From positions 1,116,001-1,180,000 of the forward strand of contig JAILWY010000023.1 in the NCBI GenBank assembly GCA_022113835.1: a stretch of DNA of 64,000 bases. The letters run 5' to 3'. Position numbers and translations under genes: made by a program. Source of the DNA: Atopsyche davidsoni. Its lineage: Eukaryota > Arthropoda > Insecta > Trichoptera > Hydrobiosidae. Positions 12,924 through 24,099 of this stretch are shown one piece after another (within the stretch, counting starts at the first letter, position 1; each line of letters opens with the position of its first letter). The notes beneath the pieces were generated by a model, which saw only the letters and a list, made by a program, of their open reading frames with translations, was not told where the DNA came from and did no database searches.

Positions 12924-13372
12924 ACTTCCAATCTCCATCCACAGGCGCAAATTCTTATATTACTTTAATCTTCCAATGCCCTTTTTTCCTTGGACAATCA
13001 GCTGGAGGATGCCATACTTATTGTTACGAAAAAAGTGCCCAAAATTCCGACCTTCCGCTTCTTTACCAACGACAAGAATTCCCTTTCTTCGGGCATTCTG
13101 TCCAAGACTCTTTAATTTGTGACGCGATCAACCCATGGTATCTCAAGGATTCTCTCATTTCTACCGCCTCTTGAGTGTCCAAGCTTCGACTCCATAAAGG
13201 AGAACTGAGACGACATAACATTTGGTGAATCTCCATCAAGATTTCAAAGTTATATCTCTTGTCTCAATCCTCACTTTAATTTCCTGGCCCAAATACCTAA
13301 ATCATTTAACACTCTCCACTACTTTGTAGATATTAAAATTGTCAATCAACTCTCTGCTGATAACCATTTATA
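12924..13372 (-). pseudogene. LINE reverse transcriptase 3' end, family D
   Basis: On the minus strand this matches the other family D copies (35186, 41471, 55415). In the 55415 copy the sense strand reads YFGHIFHNNKYNILHLIV, the C-terminal end of a LINE endonuclease/reverse transcriptase. Here the same region is broken by stops and frameshifts. The usual CGAAGCTTGGACAC and TTGTCCAAGGAAAAA landmarks are present. Confidence 0.75.
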
Positions 13373-13778
13373 TATTTAATATTTATAAACCGTTTTGCCA
13401 ACTGTGTGTTCCTCAGGCGAGATACTGAATGATGTATTTTTCCAGACGTGTCTCTGCTGTCAACCACGTGGCCATTAGGAAAATACCAAATATTCTATTT
13501 GGGTGTAGGCACTTGGCAATTGTGAACCGAGTGCTGTGTTTCGTACTGTAGCAACAGGCTCCCGCCCTGCAGGCCGCGCCGCTGCCAACCATGTGGCGCG
13601 CCCCGGAGATTGATTCGGGCGCCCGCAGCTAGCGAGTAAATTACAGCTGACCGGAGAGAAATTTCTTTTTGATTAATATCTAATGATAATATTTACAGAG
13701 CACGGTTTCTATCCGGGGCCCGCTGTTGGTGAGCGGCTGTACCTGCTTGCGACATTGCTTAGTCGTACCTGCGCACTA

Positions 13779-13905
13779 AAGCTGCCTACTCACGTAGCAA
13801 CAGAACCGACAACAGAAACATAAACATTTTACACACAAAATAAAGGACCCTTTTGGGTTAATCATCTTTATTTTTCGATTATGTAGCTACGCGTGTAGGC
13901 AGCTG
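13779..13905. mobile_element. Palindromic MITE, family A, complete
   Basis: Starts TA|AAGCTGCCTACTCACGTAGC and ends GCTACGCGTGTAGGCAGCTG|TA. Both termini are inverted copies and both are flanked by TA. The centre is short and has no ORF. Confidence 0.85.
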
Positions 13906-14168
13906 TAACATGCATAAATGCTTTGTTTTTTTTATTTTAATAGTTTTGTTATATTTTTATTAGTTTATGATAACAATATAAACTCATGCACAGGTAACAG
14001 GTAGAAAAGTAATATTTTATTTTATTGTATGAATTTAATCAAATTTCATAAAAGTACGTGCTTATTCAATCGATTTTTAGTTTTTTTAATAACTTTTTGT
14101 GTTTTACAAGTATTATATTAAACTGCACGCTTTTCATTTCAACACATCGCACAAAACTCGCTCAAAGG

Positions 14169-14265
14169 CAGTGGCGTGCTGTGAGTTCAAAATCAAGCAA
14201 GCAGCAAAATCAATTTGTGAAAAAATGTGTTTTAGGGCAAACAATGCGTGGACCGCACGCCACTG
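14169..14265. mobile_element. Short MITE with CAGTGGCGTGC termini (family H)
   Basis: Begins CAGTGGCGTGCTGTGAG and ends CCGCACGCCACTG, an inverted terminal repeat of the hAT type (CAGTGGCG...). At 97 bp it is much shorter than related copies at 32657 and 36017. The flanking 8-mers match only partly, so the target-site duplication is not secure. Confidence 0.65.
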
Positions 14266-15660
14266 CTGGAAAGTCGTAGCATGTATGATTTATTTTATTT
14301 TCTACATTTTACAATAATACGATTGTCAAACCAAAAAGCAGCATTTTATATTCAATCTATTACGTCTTTTATTACACAACCGGAGAATAAATCACGGGTC
14401 ATTGTGTCCCCGCGTAAACTCTTTAGCCACTAAACTGACACTTTTCGATCGAAATCAACAATAACAATAAAAAAAACCTCACAAAAAGCTCAAACAAGAC
14501 TTTGTCCGTCATTGATTTAACCGAGCGAGGGACGATTTGTCATAGGAAGGCTTTGTGATTCTATCTCGACTAATTCTGACAGCATACAAGATATTTACAC
14601 CCACGACTTTTATAATTTCCCTAATAACAACACTTTTTATGGAGTTTTTATAGATTTCCAGGGACCCCATGGCGCGGAAACCATATTTAACATGTGCCTA
14701 ACAAACCATAAACCTAACAATATGAAGCCACCCTTTTTTGTATCAGGAATCTAGTATATTTGAGAGAACCATTGTCAACCGTCTTATATTTTTATTGCAT
14801 ATAATTTTTAGCACATATCATATAATATAATCGAATATTAAAGTTATTTTGCATTAGATATACACTTAAAATAAAATAAAAAATATTTTATTTTTTGTAT
14901 GTGTTGGGTTACTTCTGTGAAATTGTAATCTACTAAAGAGGTTATAGTCATTTACGTATAGTATTTAAATTAGTTATTTTTTTCAATGAACGAATTTATT
15001 CTGCTTTTAATTTTATATATATTTATTCAAATGAAATTAGGACTCAGACAAGCATATGTCATCGTTATATTTTAAATCTACTTCATCTTCTAGAGTACAG
15101 CTATCTCTAAAATATTCCCTCGGTCGCGATAACCGTAAAGGTTCAGGTTTGAACCTCACCGATGTTTATTCTTGGTGTTTCGTGTGTATAAATATTGTAC
15201 GGGTGAAAAGTACGGATTTCATAAAAAGATTTATTTTATTTTTTATGCCAGATAAGTCTGTCGCCTATTTTTACCTTTCGCTAATTAGTTCCGCGTCTAG
15301 AATCAGGTGCGACACAAGTTCTCACGGGTGGCGAGTGTCGTTGTCTTTATTCAGTTGTCTGTTCGCTTGACAGGCCTGACAGAGACAATGCAGCAGAGAC
15401 GTGTTCCGGTTTGCCTCCCTGCGGGTGCCGAGGGCCGCAAGTGGGCCCCCATCAGTGGGGTGTGGCCGAGGCGAGCGGCGACACCGGATGGAGGCTTTTT
15501 GTCAAGCGTCCCTACCGGTCATGGTGCGGGGTGGTCAACCGCAGACCGCGGCCCGAGCTCAATCAAAATTAAGAAATAATACAAAAAAATTATTTCTAGT
15601 AGTGTATGACCATTATAAGTACGGGTGTTTAATAATCAGGGCACTTTTAGTAATTAAAAA
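14266..15660. other. Unannotated; GC island at 15390-15560
   Basis: AT-rich apart from a GC-rich patch at 15390-15560. Nothing with domain or splice support. 15130-15160 has a small tRNA-B-box-like palindrome (GGTTCAGGTTTGAACC). Confidence 0.4.
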
Positions 15661-15667
15661 AAAGTCC

Positions 15668-15705
15668 CTGAAGATTGCTCTAGTACCGGCACTAAAACGT
15701 CGTAA
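15668..15705 (+). ncRNA. Hammerhead-like core of a Penelope-like tail (degenerate)
   Basis: CTGAAGA is followed by a short imperfect stem (GCTCTAGTACCGGCAC) and then AAAACG. It matches the better copy at 32165-32205, in which GAAA follows the stem. This CTGANGA-stem-GAAAC layout is known from the hammerhead ribozymes of Penelope-like retroelements. Here the G of GAAA is changed, so cleavage activity is unlikely. Confidence 0.4.
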
Positions 15706-15829
15706 AATTTAAATTGTACCGCAAAGTGTATCTAATGATCATTTGTAAGTCTAAAATTACAATGAAGACATGGAATGAAAGGTACACAAGCTCTCCGCAA
15801 GGAAACGTAACAAAGATTTAATTCTGTTA

Positions 15830-16262
15830 CGGACACCGCTGTATACAGGAATACCTGTGGGATTAGCTTTGAATCAACCCAGCTCCTAACGGGTCATGGA
15901 GTGATGAGAAGTTATCTCCGCAGGTTCCACTTGACACATGCTCTTGTGATGATATTACTCCACAAACAGTGATCCACCTTGTAAGTTCATGCCCCATCTT
16001 TAGCCTTCAGAGACACCAACTGGAGAGCAAATGCCTGTGCCTAGATGACCTGAAGTCAGTGGCGAGACACCCACAGATGATGAAGTCACTAGATGGCTTC
16101 TTGAAGCGTGTCATCAGAACCATAAAGAGGATAAACCAGGGGGTGTAGCTTCAGTCACTCCCATGTATAGAACAATTTTGCTTGACTAGTTTGGAAAGTT
16201 TCCCCAAATTGTGATGGCAAACCTTGTACATAACAAGCAAGGTACCAAATCTATTTTAAAAA
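15830..16262 (+). pseudogene. 3' end of a Jockey/R1-type LINE reverse transcriptase
   Basis: Plus-strand frames read LLTGHGVMRSYLRRFHL and then CSCDDITPQTVIHLVSSCP, the C-terminal region of Jockey/R1/I-group LINE reverse transcriptases, where a Cys/His cluster follows the RT and RNase H-like region. The two pieces are in different frames, so the gene is frameshifted. A further 60 codons follow to a stop near 16147, then a 3' UTR ending in an A-rich tail at 16255-16262. A second copy of the last 270 bp is at 21121-21393. Everything upstream in the element is missing, as expected for 5'-truncated LINE insertions. Confidence 0.8.
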
Positions 16263-16267
16263 AAGTC

Positions 16268-16345
16268 TAAAACGCTTGGTTAGCACAGCTAGTTGCGTCG
16301 CTTTGCTAGCCCTGCTCCCATCCGCGGCGCGAGCAAAAAGTGTCC
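16268..16345 (+). other. Possible tRNA-like SINE head
   Basis: TTGGTTAGCACAGCTAGTTG resembles an RNA polymerase III A box as found in tRNA-derived SINEs. No clear B box is seen at the expected distance. It directly follows the LINE tail. Tentative. Confidence 0.25.
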
Positions 16346-16409
16346 TCTAATGGGCCGCCCTGGAATCCAACGCTGGTGCGGCTCTCTTAAATATTCAAAA
16401 ACTGCAGTC

Positions 16410-17070
16410 CAGTGCTTCTCAACCTTATTTCTACCACCCACCTAACGATACTTCAACAAAACCAAATCAAATGTATTTGTAGGATTTGGCAGCTATTACC
16501 TGATGACATTAACGTTTTTGCCAACCAATACAATGTATTTGTGATTTAAAAAATAGTACAAATAAGCAAATAGTATATAGAATGGATTATTCAAACCATG
16601 CCATGGGATACATAGAAAGGTGTTGATGTAGATCAGTGCTTCTCAAAGGGTCCCTGAACAACGTCAGGGGGTCCGCGCAAGGTTTAATATAAAATAAAAA
16701 AATTGTGACATATTTTTGTGACATATGGAAGTTAATGTAAATAACAATGAATACATTATTAGCGATTTTTACGTCCTAATTAAATATAAATACATATAGA
16801 CAGGTGCATAAAATACAAGTAACAACAGGCACGCAATACAGTCGCGTTAATACAGGAACGCAATAGAGTCGATACTTGCACCAACTAGTCTATAATATGA
16901 ATTTATGTAGTTTTTCACACAGGGGCCGTAGGCAAGTTTTGACTATGAAAGGAGGTCCGTGGGCCAAAAGAGTTTGAGAGCCACTGATGTAGATAATCAT
17001 AATTTTCATATATAAAAAAGTTTAAAAAATACTAAATGTGGTAAGGAAATATCACGTTTGGGAACCACTG
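16410..17070. mobile_element. hAT-type element containing a nested hAT MITE
   Basis: Starts CAGTGCTTCTCAACC and ends with the inverted form (CGTTTGGGAACCACTG), the pattern of hAT (Charlie-like) terminal repeats. No transposase ORF remains. A second hAT element is nested at 16634-16986. The 8-bp target-site duplication is not clear for the outer element. Confidence 0.7.
16634..16986. mobile_element. hAT MITE with exact 8-bp target-site duplication
   Basis: A 353-bp element with termini CAGTGCTTCTCAAAGGG and AAAAGAGTTTGAGAGCCACTG. It is flanked on both sides by the 8-mer ATGTAGAT (16626-16633 and 16987-16994), the hallmark of hAT insertion. It has no coding capacity. Confidence 0.92.
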
Positions 17071-17276
17071 CAATATCTTGCCTCCAAAACACGAGATATA
17101 TCACAGGCTAAATTTTATACCAAGCCTTTGTTTCCAACGCGGAGAAAAAAAAAAAAAAAAAAAAAAATCTCATGCCGGGAATTCGTGAGCGCCCTTTTAT
17201 AAAACTATTTAAAACACACGAGAGATAAGGCTAGATGACGCTCCTAGGCGAATCGCAGCTTTATAGGCCTATAAAT

Positions 17277-17345
17277 CAGCGGCCCGGTGGTGAGACGGAG
17301 GCTCTCGTGCCATGGTCCGTGTTCGGAACCCGAGGGAGTCGCACT
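17277..17345 (+). other. tRNA-like SINE head (possible)
   Basis: GGTGGTGAGACGG resembles an A box and TGTTCGGAACCC, about 35 bp later, resembles a B box. It lies about 110 bp downstream of a long A run (17144-17167). I cannot fold it into a canonical tRNA, so a pol III-derived SINE fragment is the likelier reading. Confidence 0.35.
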
Positions 17346-18220
17346 AAAGATATCGCTGACCTTTTATAAAGGCTTTTTTATTGTTGTGTTATCTCGAGTG
17401 GTTTATTTACATGTATCAGGTTCGGCGTGATAATATTTACAGATTTCCGAGTCCCTTTTATACGCGGTCGCTTATCAGTGGATAGACTCTCTGTTTGGGA
17501 TATAAATATATATAGGTATTTAATTTAGGTTATAAACAACCCTAAACGGGTCTGCTTCCGCGTGTCTTTGTTAAAAAAATAATTCTTTGGTTTGGTGTTA
17601 CATTTTACGTTGATTTTTCTAATCAATAGTTTTAGGTATTGCATTTTGTATTTGCACATGACTTTTTTACTTCTACGTTCTTATACGATTTTCATATATA
17701 TATATTATTTGAGAAATAATTAAAAACGAACTTCGTTACAAGCATTTTAAATGTATCAGCGTGTCTTTGGTTAATGTTGAACGAGGTATATTTGGATGCA
17801 ATGATGATAACGTGAAAAATAGTATTACACATATAATAATGAAAATTACTAGAACGAACGATTTTAGTATGACGAAAGTTTCGTGATTTGCTCGTCGCAT
17901 TTTTAATAAATTTAGAGTATTACAAATCAAACCGGTTGGTAGGGGATAAATCAGGGTGAGTGAGTGGACAGCGATAATAGGCAGATAAACCAAGCAGCGG
18001 GCCGGCACCTGTTATTATTCTAAAACAACTCGGCTGGTATACTGGGTGGCCCGGCCTGTCGACACTCTGCCGCTGAAATATTGGGTCAATTAAACCCGTC
18101 GGCCTGAACATCTCGCCAAATTAGCCCGCGACCCGCCCGCATAAATCATGGCCGCGGCACCTTAATGGCTCCATTGTCCTCGCGGCGCGACACCCTGGCC
18201 TCCCGGCGGTGGCTGACGAG
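17346..18220. other. Unannotated; GC island at 18110-18215
   Basis: AT-rich DNA followed by a CpG-rich island with ATCATGGCCGCGG (18145-18157), combining a YY1-like core with an ATAAATCA octamer that matches Exd/Hox-type sites. No coding evidence. Confidence 0.4.
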
Positions 18221-18985
18221 TTTTTTGCCAGTGTAACGGCATCATCTAATGCAAGATTTTCTTATCAGTGTAACAGCATCACCCTGTATATCGAACGCAT
18301 ATTTTTTCGTCAGTATAGCCAGTGCAAGATTCCTTGTAAACACAAAGCATCAACCTGTATAGCTGGGGTTCTGGTGCAAGATTTTCTTGCCAGCGTAATG
18401 GCATTACCTGTATAGCTAGTTCAAGATTATCCTTGTCAGTGTAATAGTATCACCCTGTATATCGAACGCATATTTTTTCGTCAGTGGAGCCAGTGCAAGA
18501 TTGGTTGTAAACATAAAGGATCAACCTGTATAGCTGGGGTTCTGGTGCAAGATTTTCTTGCCAGCGTAATGGCATTACCTGTATAGCTAGTGCAAGATTG
18601 TTTTGTCGCCATAAAGACATCAACTTTTAAATCCAGTGCATAGTTTATCAACTAGAATAGCCAATGCACTATTATCATGTCAGCGTGATGGCGTTACTTT
18701 GTATAGCTAGTGTGTGATATTGAATTGTCAGCGTAAACATAGCATATGTCTAAACAAGTTTTACTTGCCAGCGAATAACTAACTAGCTAACAAACATCCA
18801 TGCACTATTGTCATTTTGCCCGCGTAATGTAGTCACCCTGTATAGTAAGTGAACGATTGCCATATCAGAATAAAGGTATTAATAAACTTAGTGCATGACT
18901 ACCATGTCTGGCTTTGTTGCCAGCTGAATTTTATCATTCTGTATAGCTGGCGCCTTATTGTCTTATCGTAAAGGCATCAACACGT
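18221..18985. repeat. 57-bp satellite with 171-bp higher-order period
   Basis: About 13 diverged units of roughly 57 bp. The unit includes GTATAGCTAGTGCAAGATT, a TCTTGCCAGCGTAATGGCAT stretch and CACCCTGTATA. Three consecutive units form a higher-order repeat: the block starting ACCCTGTATATCGAACGCAT recurs at 18281 and 18452, exactly 171 bp apart. Units become more diverged toward 18985. Confidence 0.85.
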
Positions 18986-20061
18986 TTATTTCCATTTAAT
19001 CAAGTTTAAATTTATAATAATAATAAAACAGGAGACATCTCAGCTCACAGAACATATCTCTATTATGACTGGTCTTAACAGTTCGGCTATTCGTGAATTT
19101 CGCATTCTTGTTGACTTTTTCCTTCGGGTGTTTTCTTTTTTTGCACGAAAAGACTTTTATTAGTGACTTAAATAAAATCTGAAATATCGTGTCTTCAAGA
19201 GAGCCGTCTGGTTTATTAACCACAAAGTGATTAAGACACAAGTATTCCTTCGTGTTGAAATGAAACCTACTTTCAACAAAGAAATATAACACGAGGAAGA
19301 TAACTTCGTATAACATCTTAAGAGTTAAACATTTTCATATAAATAGGAACTATTAACTCTTTTTTATGTGCGAACTCCGGGCGTATCAACTAATCATCTA
19401 TAACGCACAAAGCTTTGTTGTTCTAATTAAGTGTAAGTCGTTTTCTCACGGAATAAACACGATAATAAAATCGAGTTGATAGCGATTTATGGCGTTTGAA
19501 ATAGTTGCTTCAGGTAATCTTAACGACCTTTTGTATTTACAGGTAAGTACTTAAAAAAACAATAGATATTATCAACTACCTGAAGTGTTTTTCGTTTGCG
19601 GTGATAAAAATTAACACAACTTTGGCGGTCTAAAGTTAAAGTTTATATTTTTTTCATTAATTTGAAATACTTTTAACATAGTTGTGTTTTCTTTAACAAT
19701 GGTTTTTTAGTGAATTTAGGTTATTGTTTTGATTATTTTTCTTGCTCTATTTTAATATATTTTTTATCCCCAAAATAAATCATGTTTTCTTAAAGCTTAA
19801 AAAATGTGTAAATAATACCTACAATATTGTTATAATTTTTTGATAAATAAAATATTTTATCGTGTATAGGAATAATTTTATGGAAATTTTCTCATAGAGG
19901 TATTCATAGTACGTATTCAAGCTTTTAAAAAACTTTCACCGCGTATAAAGCCAAGTGACGACGAGTGGCGTGCGGTAACTTTTTCAGGCAGACTAAATAT
20001 TTTGCTTTATCTCCTAAAGCATTTTTAATATTAAAAAAACGATAATCGATTTCTTATCGTG
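18986..20061. other. AT-rich; flank shared with 20150-20200
   Basis: No gene. 19005-19055 (TTATAATAATAATAAAACAG followed by GAGACATCTCAG) resembles 20155-20195, suggesting the satellite and its flank were duplicated together. A family H terminus (GTGGCGTGCGGTAACTTT) begins near 19963. Confidence 0.4.
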
Positions 20062-20205
20062 CATAACTGTCATAGAAGCGTAATGGCATCGTCCTGTATA
20101 ACAAGGGCACGATTGTCTTGTTAAAATTGAATATACCCACCTAATCGAATTTATACCTATAATAATAACAAAGCGGGAGACATCCCATCTCAGATAATCC
20201 GAAGA
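20062..20205. repeat. Detached satellite unit plus shared flank
   Basis: Contains AAGCGTAATGGCATCGTCCTGTATA and GGGCACGATTGTCTTGTTA, matching the 57-bp satellite, followed by the AATAATAACAAAGCGGGAGA flank that also follows the main array at about 19010. This is a second, shorter locus of the same satellite. Confidence 0.65.
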
Positions 20206-21120
20206 CCGACGTATAGACTCTACAACCACGGGTCGTGCATTTATAAATATGACATCACCCCGTATACCTAATAAAGTACTTAGTTATGTTTTCACTTCAG
20301 ATATCTACAGATAGGCGGGCCGGAGATTTTTCATTTTAATATCTCTCTCTGTCTTCCATTGTTTTGAGTCTGACTTCTTTTGTTTTCTCCCCTGAGTGAT
20401 TGCCGCAGATAAGTCCGTTTTCTGTTTTATCTGTCGGTAATATTTCTATTCCGATTCACTTAGGCCGTCGACAGCTAGCGCAGTGTCAAACGGTTCGATA
20501 ATCGACGAGCATTACTCAAGATGTGGAGATAACAGAGGAAAGGCAGAAAAAAACTGGGTCTATAAGGTGTGGCGTTACGCGGTTGCGTTGCATTGCAGGT
20601 TTAATCGTAAATCAGCACACATCACTTTAAAACATAAAATCAATCTGGAATTAAGAACATTCGAGATTGGCCTTTCCCCGTGTGCAGCAAAAGATACACT
20701 ATGTACATGAATATAAGAAATAAATTGAAAGCAATGGATCACTCGCTGTAAAGATTATTTGAAGTCGGATGTCTCCAGGCGGGCGCGGGGTGCGGGGCGT
20801 GTGCTCGCGTGCGTCGGGAGGTGGTGCCCCCCTGATCCGACATCACGGCCGGCTTTCTCAATAATCGCTAATTGCCGTGCCTTTCTAATCAAAACGCTTT
20901 CAAAATATTAAAATCTAATAACTGAGTGCTTGCTTTGCTGTTGAGTATAATCACCCACTTCCGGTTAGGCCAATACTTAATGTTTCAGCTAGGTGGGCGC
21001 CGGTGGCGTGCTGCGACTTTAACCTTCCATACCCCTCCAAGACAAGCTTACTTAGATTAGCCTCAGCTGAGTTCTGCCTAAGCTAAATCTTCATTAGATT
21101 AAAGCATTCATTAAGCTAAA
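20206..21120. other. Unannotated; GC island at 20770-20880
   Basis: No supported gene. A GC-rich patch lies at about 20770-20880. GGTGGCGTGCTGCGACTTT at 21001 resembles a family H terminus without a visible partner. Confidence 0.4.
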
Positions 21121-21393
21121 GTTCATGCCCCATCTTTAGTCTTCAGAGACACCAACTGGAGAGCCAATGCCTGTGCCTGGATGACCTGAAGTCAGTGGCG
21201 AGACACCCACAGATGACGAAGTCGCCGGATGGCTTCTTGAAGTGTGTCATCAGAACCATAAAGAGGATAAACCAGGGGGTGTAGCTTCAGTCACTCCCAT
21301 GTATAGCACAATTTCGCTTTACCAGTTTGGAAAATTTCCCCAAATTGTGATGGCAAACCTTGTACATAACAAGCAAGGTACCAAATCTATTAA
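21121..21393 (+). pseudogene. Second copy of Jockey/R1-type LINE 3' end
   Basis: Closely matches 15970-16260, from GTTCATGCCCCATCTTTAG through the C-terminal codons and 3' UTR to the A-rich tail. It is 5'-truncated within the last part of the reverse transcriptase C-terminus. The two copies share the same 3' end, which marks the true 3' terminus of the family. Confidence 0.8.
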
Positions 21394-21668
21394 AAAAAAA
21401 ACTAAATCTTTTTTATATGTCTGGTTAACTTGTTATCTAAATAATATCTAAAAGTTCAGTACATTGTATCATTTTTTATACTAGGGTATTACAAACAAAT
21501 AGACACAATCCGCAAAAATTAAATTAAATATTACCAGGCAAGCTATTCAATAGAACAGCTGCAAAGCCAATAATAATAAAAAAAACTTCCAGATGTTTAC
21601 GCGAGCTTTACATTAATTTATTCAGCACGCCACTTTCATTTGCCCAAAAGATAGACGGTTCGTTCATA

Positions 21669-21844
21669 GAAGCAGCCTACACGCGCTGAAACATAACCGA
21701 CAAGCGAACAGAAACAGAGTTTCCGGAAAATCGCTATTGACTATTTACCGTTCGGTTGACGTGATCAGCGTAAATAAACAACGCAAAGAGGTGCGCTATG
21801 GTCTGGTTGGCGTTTGATTGTGTCGCAACGCGTGTAGGCAGCTT
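21669..21844. mobile_element. Palindromic MITE, family A, complete
   Basis: Termini GAAGCAGCCTACACGCGCTG and CAACGCGTGTAGGCAGCTT, each next to TA. The interior keeps family A sequence (GCTATTGACTATTTACCGTT). 176 bp, no ORF of its own. Confidence 0.85.
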
Positions 21845-21889
21845 TAGACAATCATCCCTTGTTTTCGTATTCAATCCATTTAACACTGT

Positions 21890-22140
21890 ATCTGAGATCT
21901 TCTGAGCCGCGCGCCAGGCTCTGCCCCGCCGCCCTCTCATCAGCTAATGATCCCCGCGGCACTCACATCCGTTTCCTGATCCAAAAACAACTGCACCCGA
22001 CCAGGGTGGGGGCGAGGGTGTGGGTGGGGGCGAGGGTGCGAGGGTGCGGGCGGGGGCGGCCTCCAGCGGCCATGCTGGCCCGTCCGCCCGGCGGATGTCA
22101 TAAATTTCAAAATGGAGCCAGCCAGGAAATGGGCTCCCTT
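21890..22140. other. GC-rich island with GGGGGCGAGGGTG repeats
   Basis: GC-rich patch with short tandem GGGTGGGGGCGAGGGTG units (about 22005-22055) and a CGGCCATGCTGG YY1-like site. ORFs in both directions across it come from the simple repeat. Confidence 0.5.
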
Positions 22141-22329
22141 TGACTTATTAAAACTATTCACGTTTTTTTTTAACAAAAAAAAAAAACAAAAGCCGGATCA
22201 ATGCAACTCATTTACACAATATTTAGGTAATCGATTTATTATATAGTATACTACACAAAAACAAAAAATATACTCAATTTATTTTTCATATTTATCATCA
22301 TGCTTAGTTTTGAGTAAGTAATTAACAAA

Positions 22330-22890
22330 CCTCATATAATCCCCGCTCTCTGCATTCTGTTGCCTGTGCACGACTGCCATTCTGTACCATGAACGTGTGT
22401 AAAGGATCGGTAATGGAGTAGTGGAATGATTGTTGAGGGATGTGCTCTGGAAGTACGTGGGGGAGCACCTGCTATTGTTTTTGTAGGTTACTGCTGAAGG
22501 AGTATCAGATCTAAACGCCAGAGCTTTGTAAGGAAAGGATAATATAATAATGCTATTGGGCAGCAGCAATACGCAGATTTTTCCTTCCAATATAAAACTG
22601 CGGTGTAGAAGGACTCGGGGACTACACTATTTCCCCCTTATTGTTGGAATTATTGTTGAGGGATGTGCTCTGGATGTACCTTGTCGAAGTGGGAGTATCA
22701 GATCTAAACGCCAGAGCTATGTAAGGAAAGGATTATATAATAATGCTTTTAGGCAGCAGCAATACGCAGACTACGGTGTAGAACACTACTCTATTTTCCA
22801 CTAAGAAAACCATGAACACTGGTTCAGCACAAGTATATGCTCAGTGAAATGGTCGTCAACCTCCTCTGAAGAAAAGCACTTGACGAAGAA
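22330..22890 (+). mobile_element. Repeat family B copy with internal duplication
   Basis: Full-length family B landmarks. The block beginning TGTTGAGGGATGTGCTCTGG is present twice (22431 and 22654), a partial tandem duplication with a 223-bp period. The tail at 22850-22890 carries ATGGTCGTCAACCTCCTCTG as in other copies. Confidence 0.8.
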
Positions 22891-23049
22891 GATATAATCT
22901 TCAATTTACAAAATTGAACGCTAAGTCCGACTCACCGCACGCCACTGACATTAAATTAATCTACTGGAATAAACGAAGTGTATTGCTTTGCATCATCAGA
23001 GTCGTCCATATTTTCCAATCAAACGCCCATCTGATTAAAATCGAGTGGT

Positions 23050-23250
23050 CGTCATGGGACGCGTGATGTGACGCGGCTCGGCGGGATGCGCAGCCCCAAT
23101 CAGGCGCAATGCGCCGGCGGGGGATAAATCAATTGAGCGGTGGCACATGAACTCCGGGTGTGTTTATTTGTGAACAATCGGACGCATCACTTGCCGCCAT
23201 GATCCCTGCGACACCCCTCGCCATGCCGCGCCACAGATGTCTTAACTTTT
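23050..23250. other. GC-rich island
   Basis: GC-rich patch with GATAAATCAATTG (Exd/Hox-type octamer) at about 23120 and a TTGCCGCCATGATCC YY1-like site near 23192. No ORF or splice support. Confidence 0.35.
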
Positions 23251-23352
23251 GCCATATCCCCTCTACCAAAAACATGCGTATTTAAAATGAAAACTATCCA
23301 GTAGTTCAATGGGAAGCACGCTTACTTGTTCCCACGTTTGTATTCAGATATA

Positions 23353-23355
<3 letters not shown>

Positions 23356-23389
<34 letters not shown>
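23356..23389. repeat. (TA)n microsatellite
   Basis: About 17 TA dinucleotides without interruption. Confidence 0.95.
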
Positions 23390-23393
<4 letters not shown>

Positions 23394-23411
23394 CAATGGG
23401 ATAGGTTAGGT

Positions 23412-23789
23412 CATTGGTTCCCAAAGTGGTTAATATCGACCCCTAGGGGTCGATTCTGCCTTGCAAGGAGTCGATCTCATTGGCCATGTTGGCCACGATA
23501 TTTTCGACGATATTCACGTTGAGTTAACACAACTGAACGACTATTTTCAATGTACAGCGTCACTATTTCGGCTTGTTGTTTCAATGTGATGCATGGTTCA
23601 AATTGTATTAAATTAATGTTTCAAAACATGTTTATTAAAGTCAATCAGTTTATAAATGTAAAAGATATTCAATGTTTACATACCGACATAAAATATGGCG
23701 CACCTTGTATATCAGATATCAAAAATATTTTTGAAAAACAAGAAAACTTGACAAGGGGTCGACGGGACAAAATAATTTGGGAACCTATG
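23412..23789. mobile_element. hAT element remnant with near-perfect target-site duplication
   Basis: Termini CATTGGTTCCCAAAGTGG and AATTTGGGAACCTATG are inverted repeats of the hAT type. Flanks are GGTTAGGT (23404-23411) and GGTTAGAT (23790-23797), 7 of 8 identical. The GACCCCTAGGGGTCGATT block near the left end is also found near the right end of the hAT element at 50590-51301, so they are one family. Confidence 0.85.
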
Positions 23790-23969
23790 GGTTAGATCAA
23801 AAAAATAATACTTCACTTATAAAACTTTCTGCGGTATATGTTTTCTGTATATAACGCAAAAAATGTTACAGACTTCAACTCTTTATTATTGTCCAACAAT
23901 TTGCATCGAAACATGCAAAGTCAATGCAAACCGTGTTTGATCAGATGTAAGCTTTACAATAACATCAGT

Positions 23970-24042
23970 TTGGAATTCACTTGTCAGGACAGGAATCGTA
24001 CCCGTAACCTCTCGTCCACGGTCTTACCACTAATCCAATCTA
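23970..24042 (-). other. tRNA-derived SINE head
   Basis: On the minus strand: TTAGTGGTAAGACCGTGG (A-box-like) and, about 15 bp later, GGGTACGATTCCTG (B-box-like). The following CTGACAAGTGAATTCC is shared with the tRNA-like segment at 53705-53775. The same tail behind two different heads fits a SINE family rather than a tRNA gene. Confidence 0.5.
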
Positions 24043-24099
24043 ATACTCTCTACTGCTTGCCATATCAAAAGGTAAAAACCAAGATTTACATAAGAAAAA

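Noticed and set aside
18221..18985. CRISPR-like array
   Set aside because: Repeats are diverged, without constant direct repeats and unique spacers, and the genome is eukaryotic. It is a satellite.
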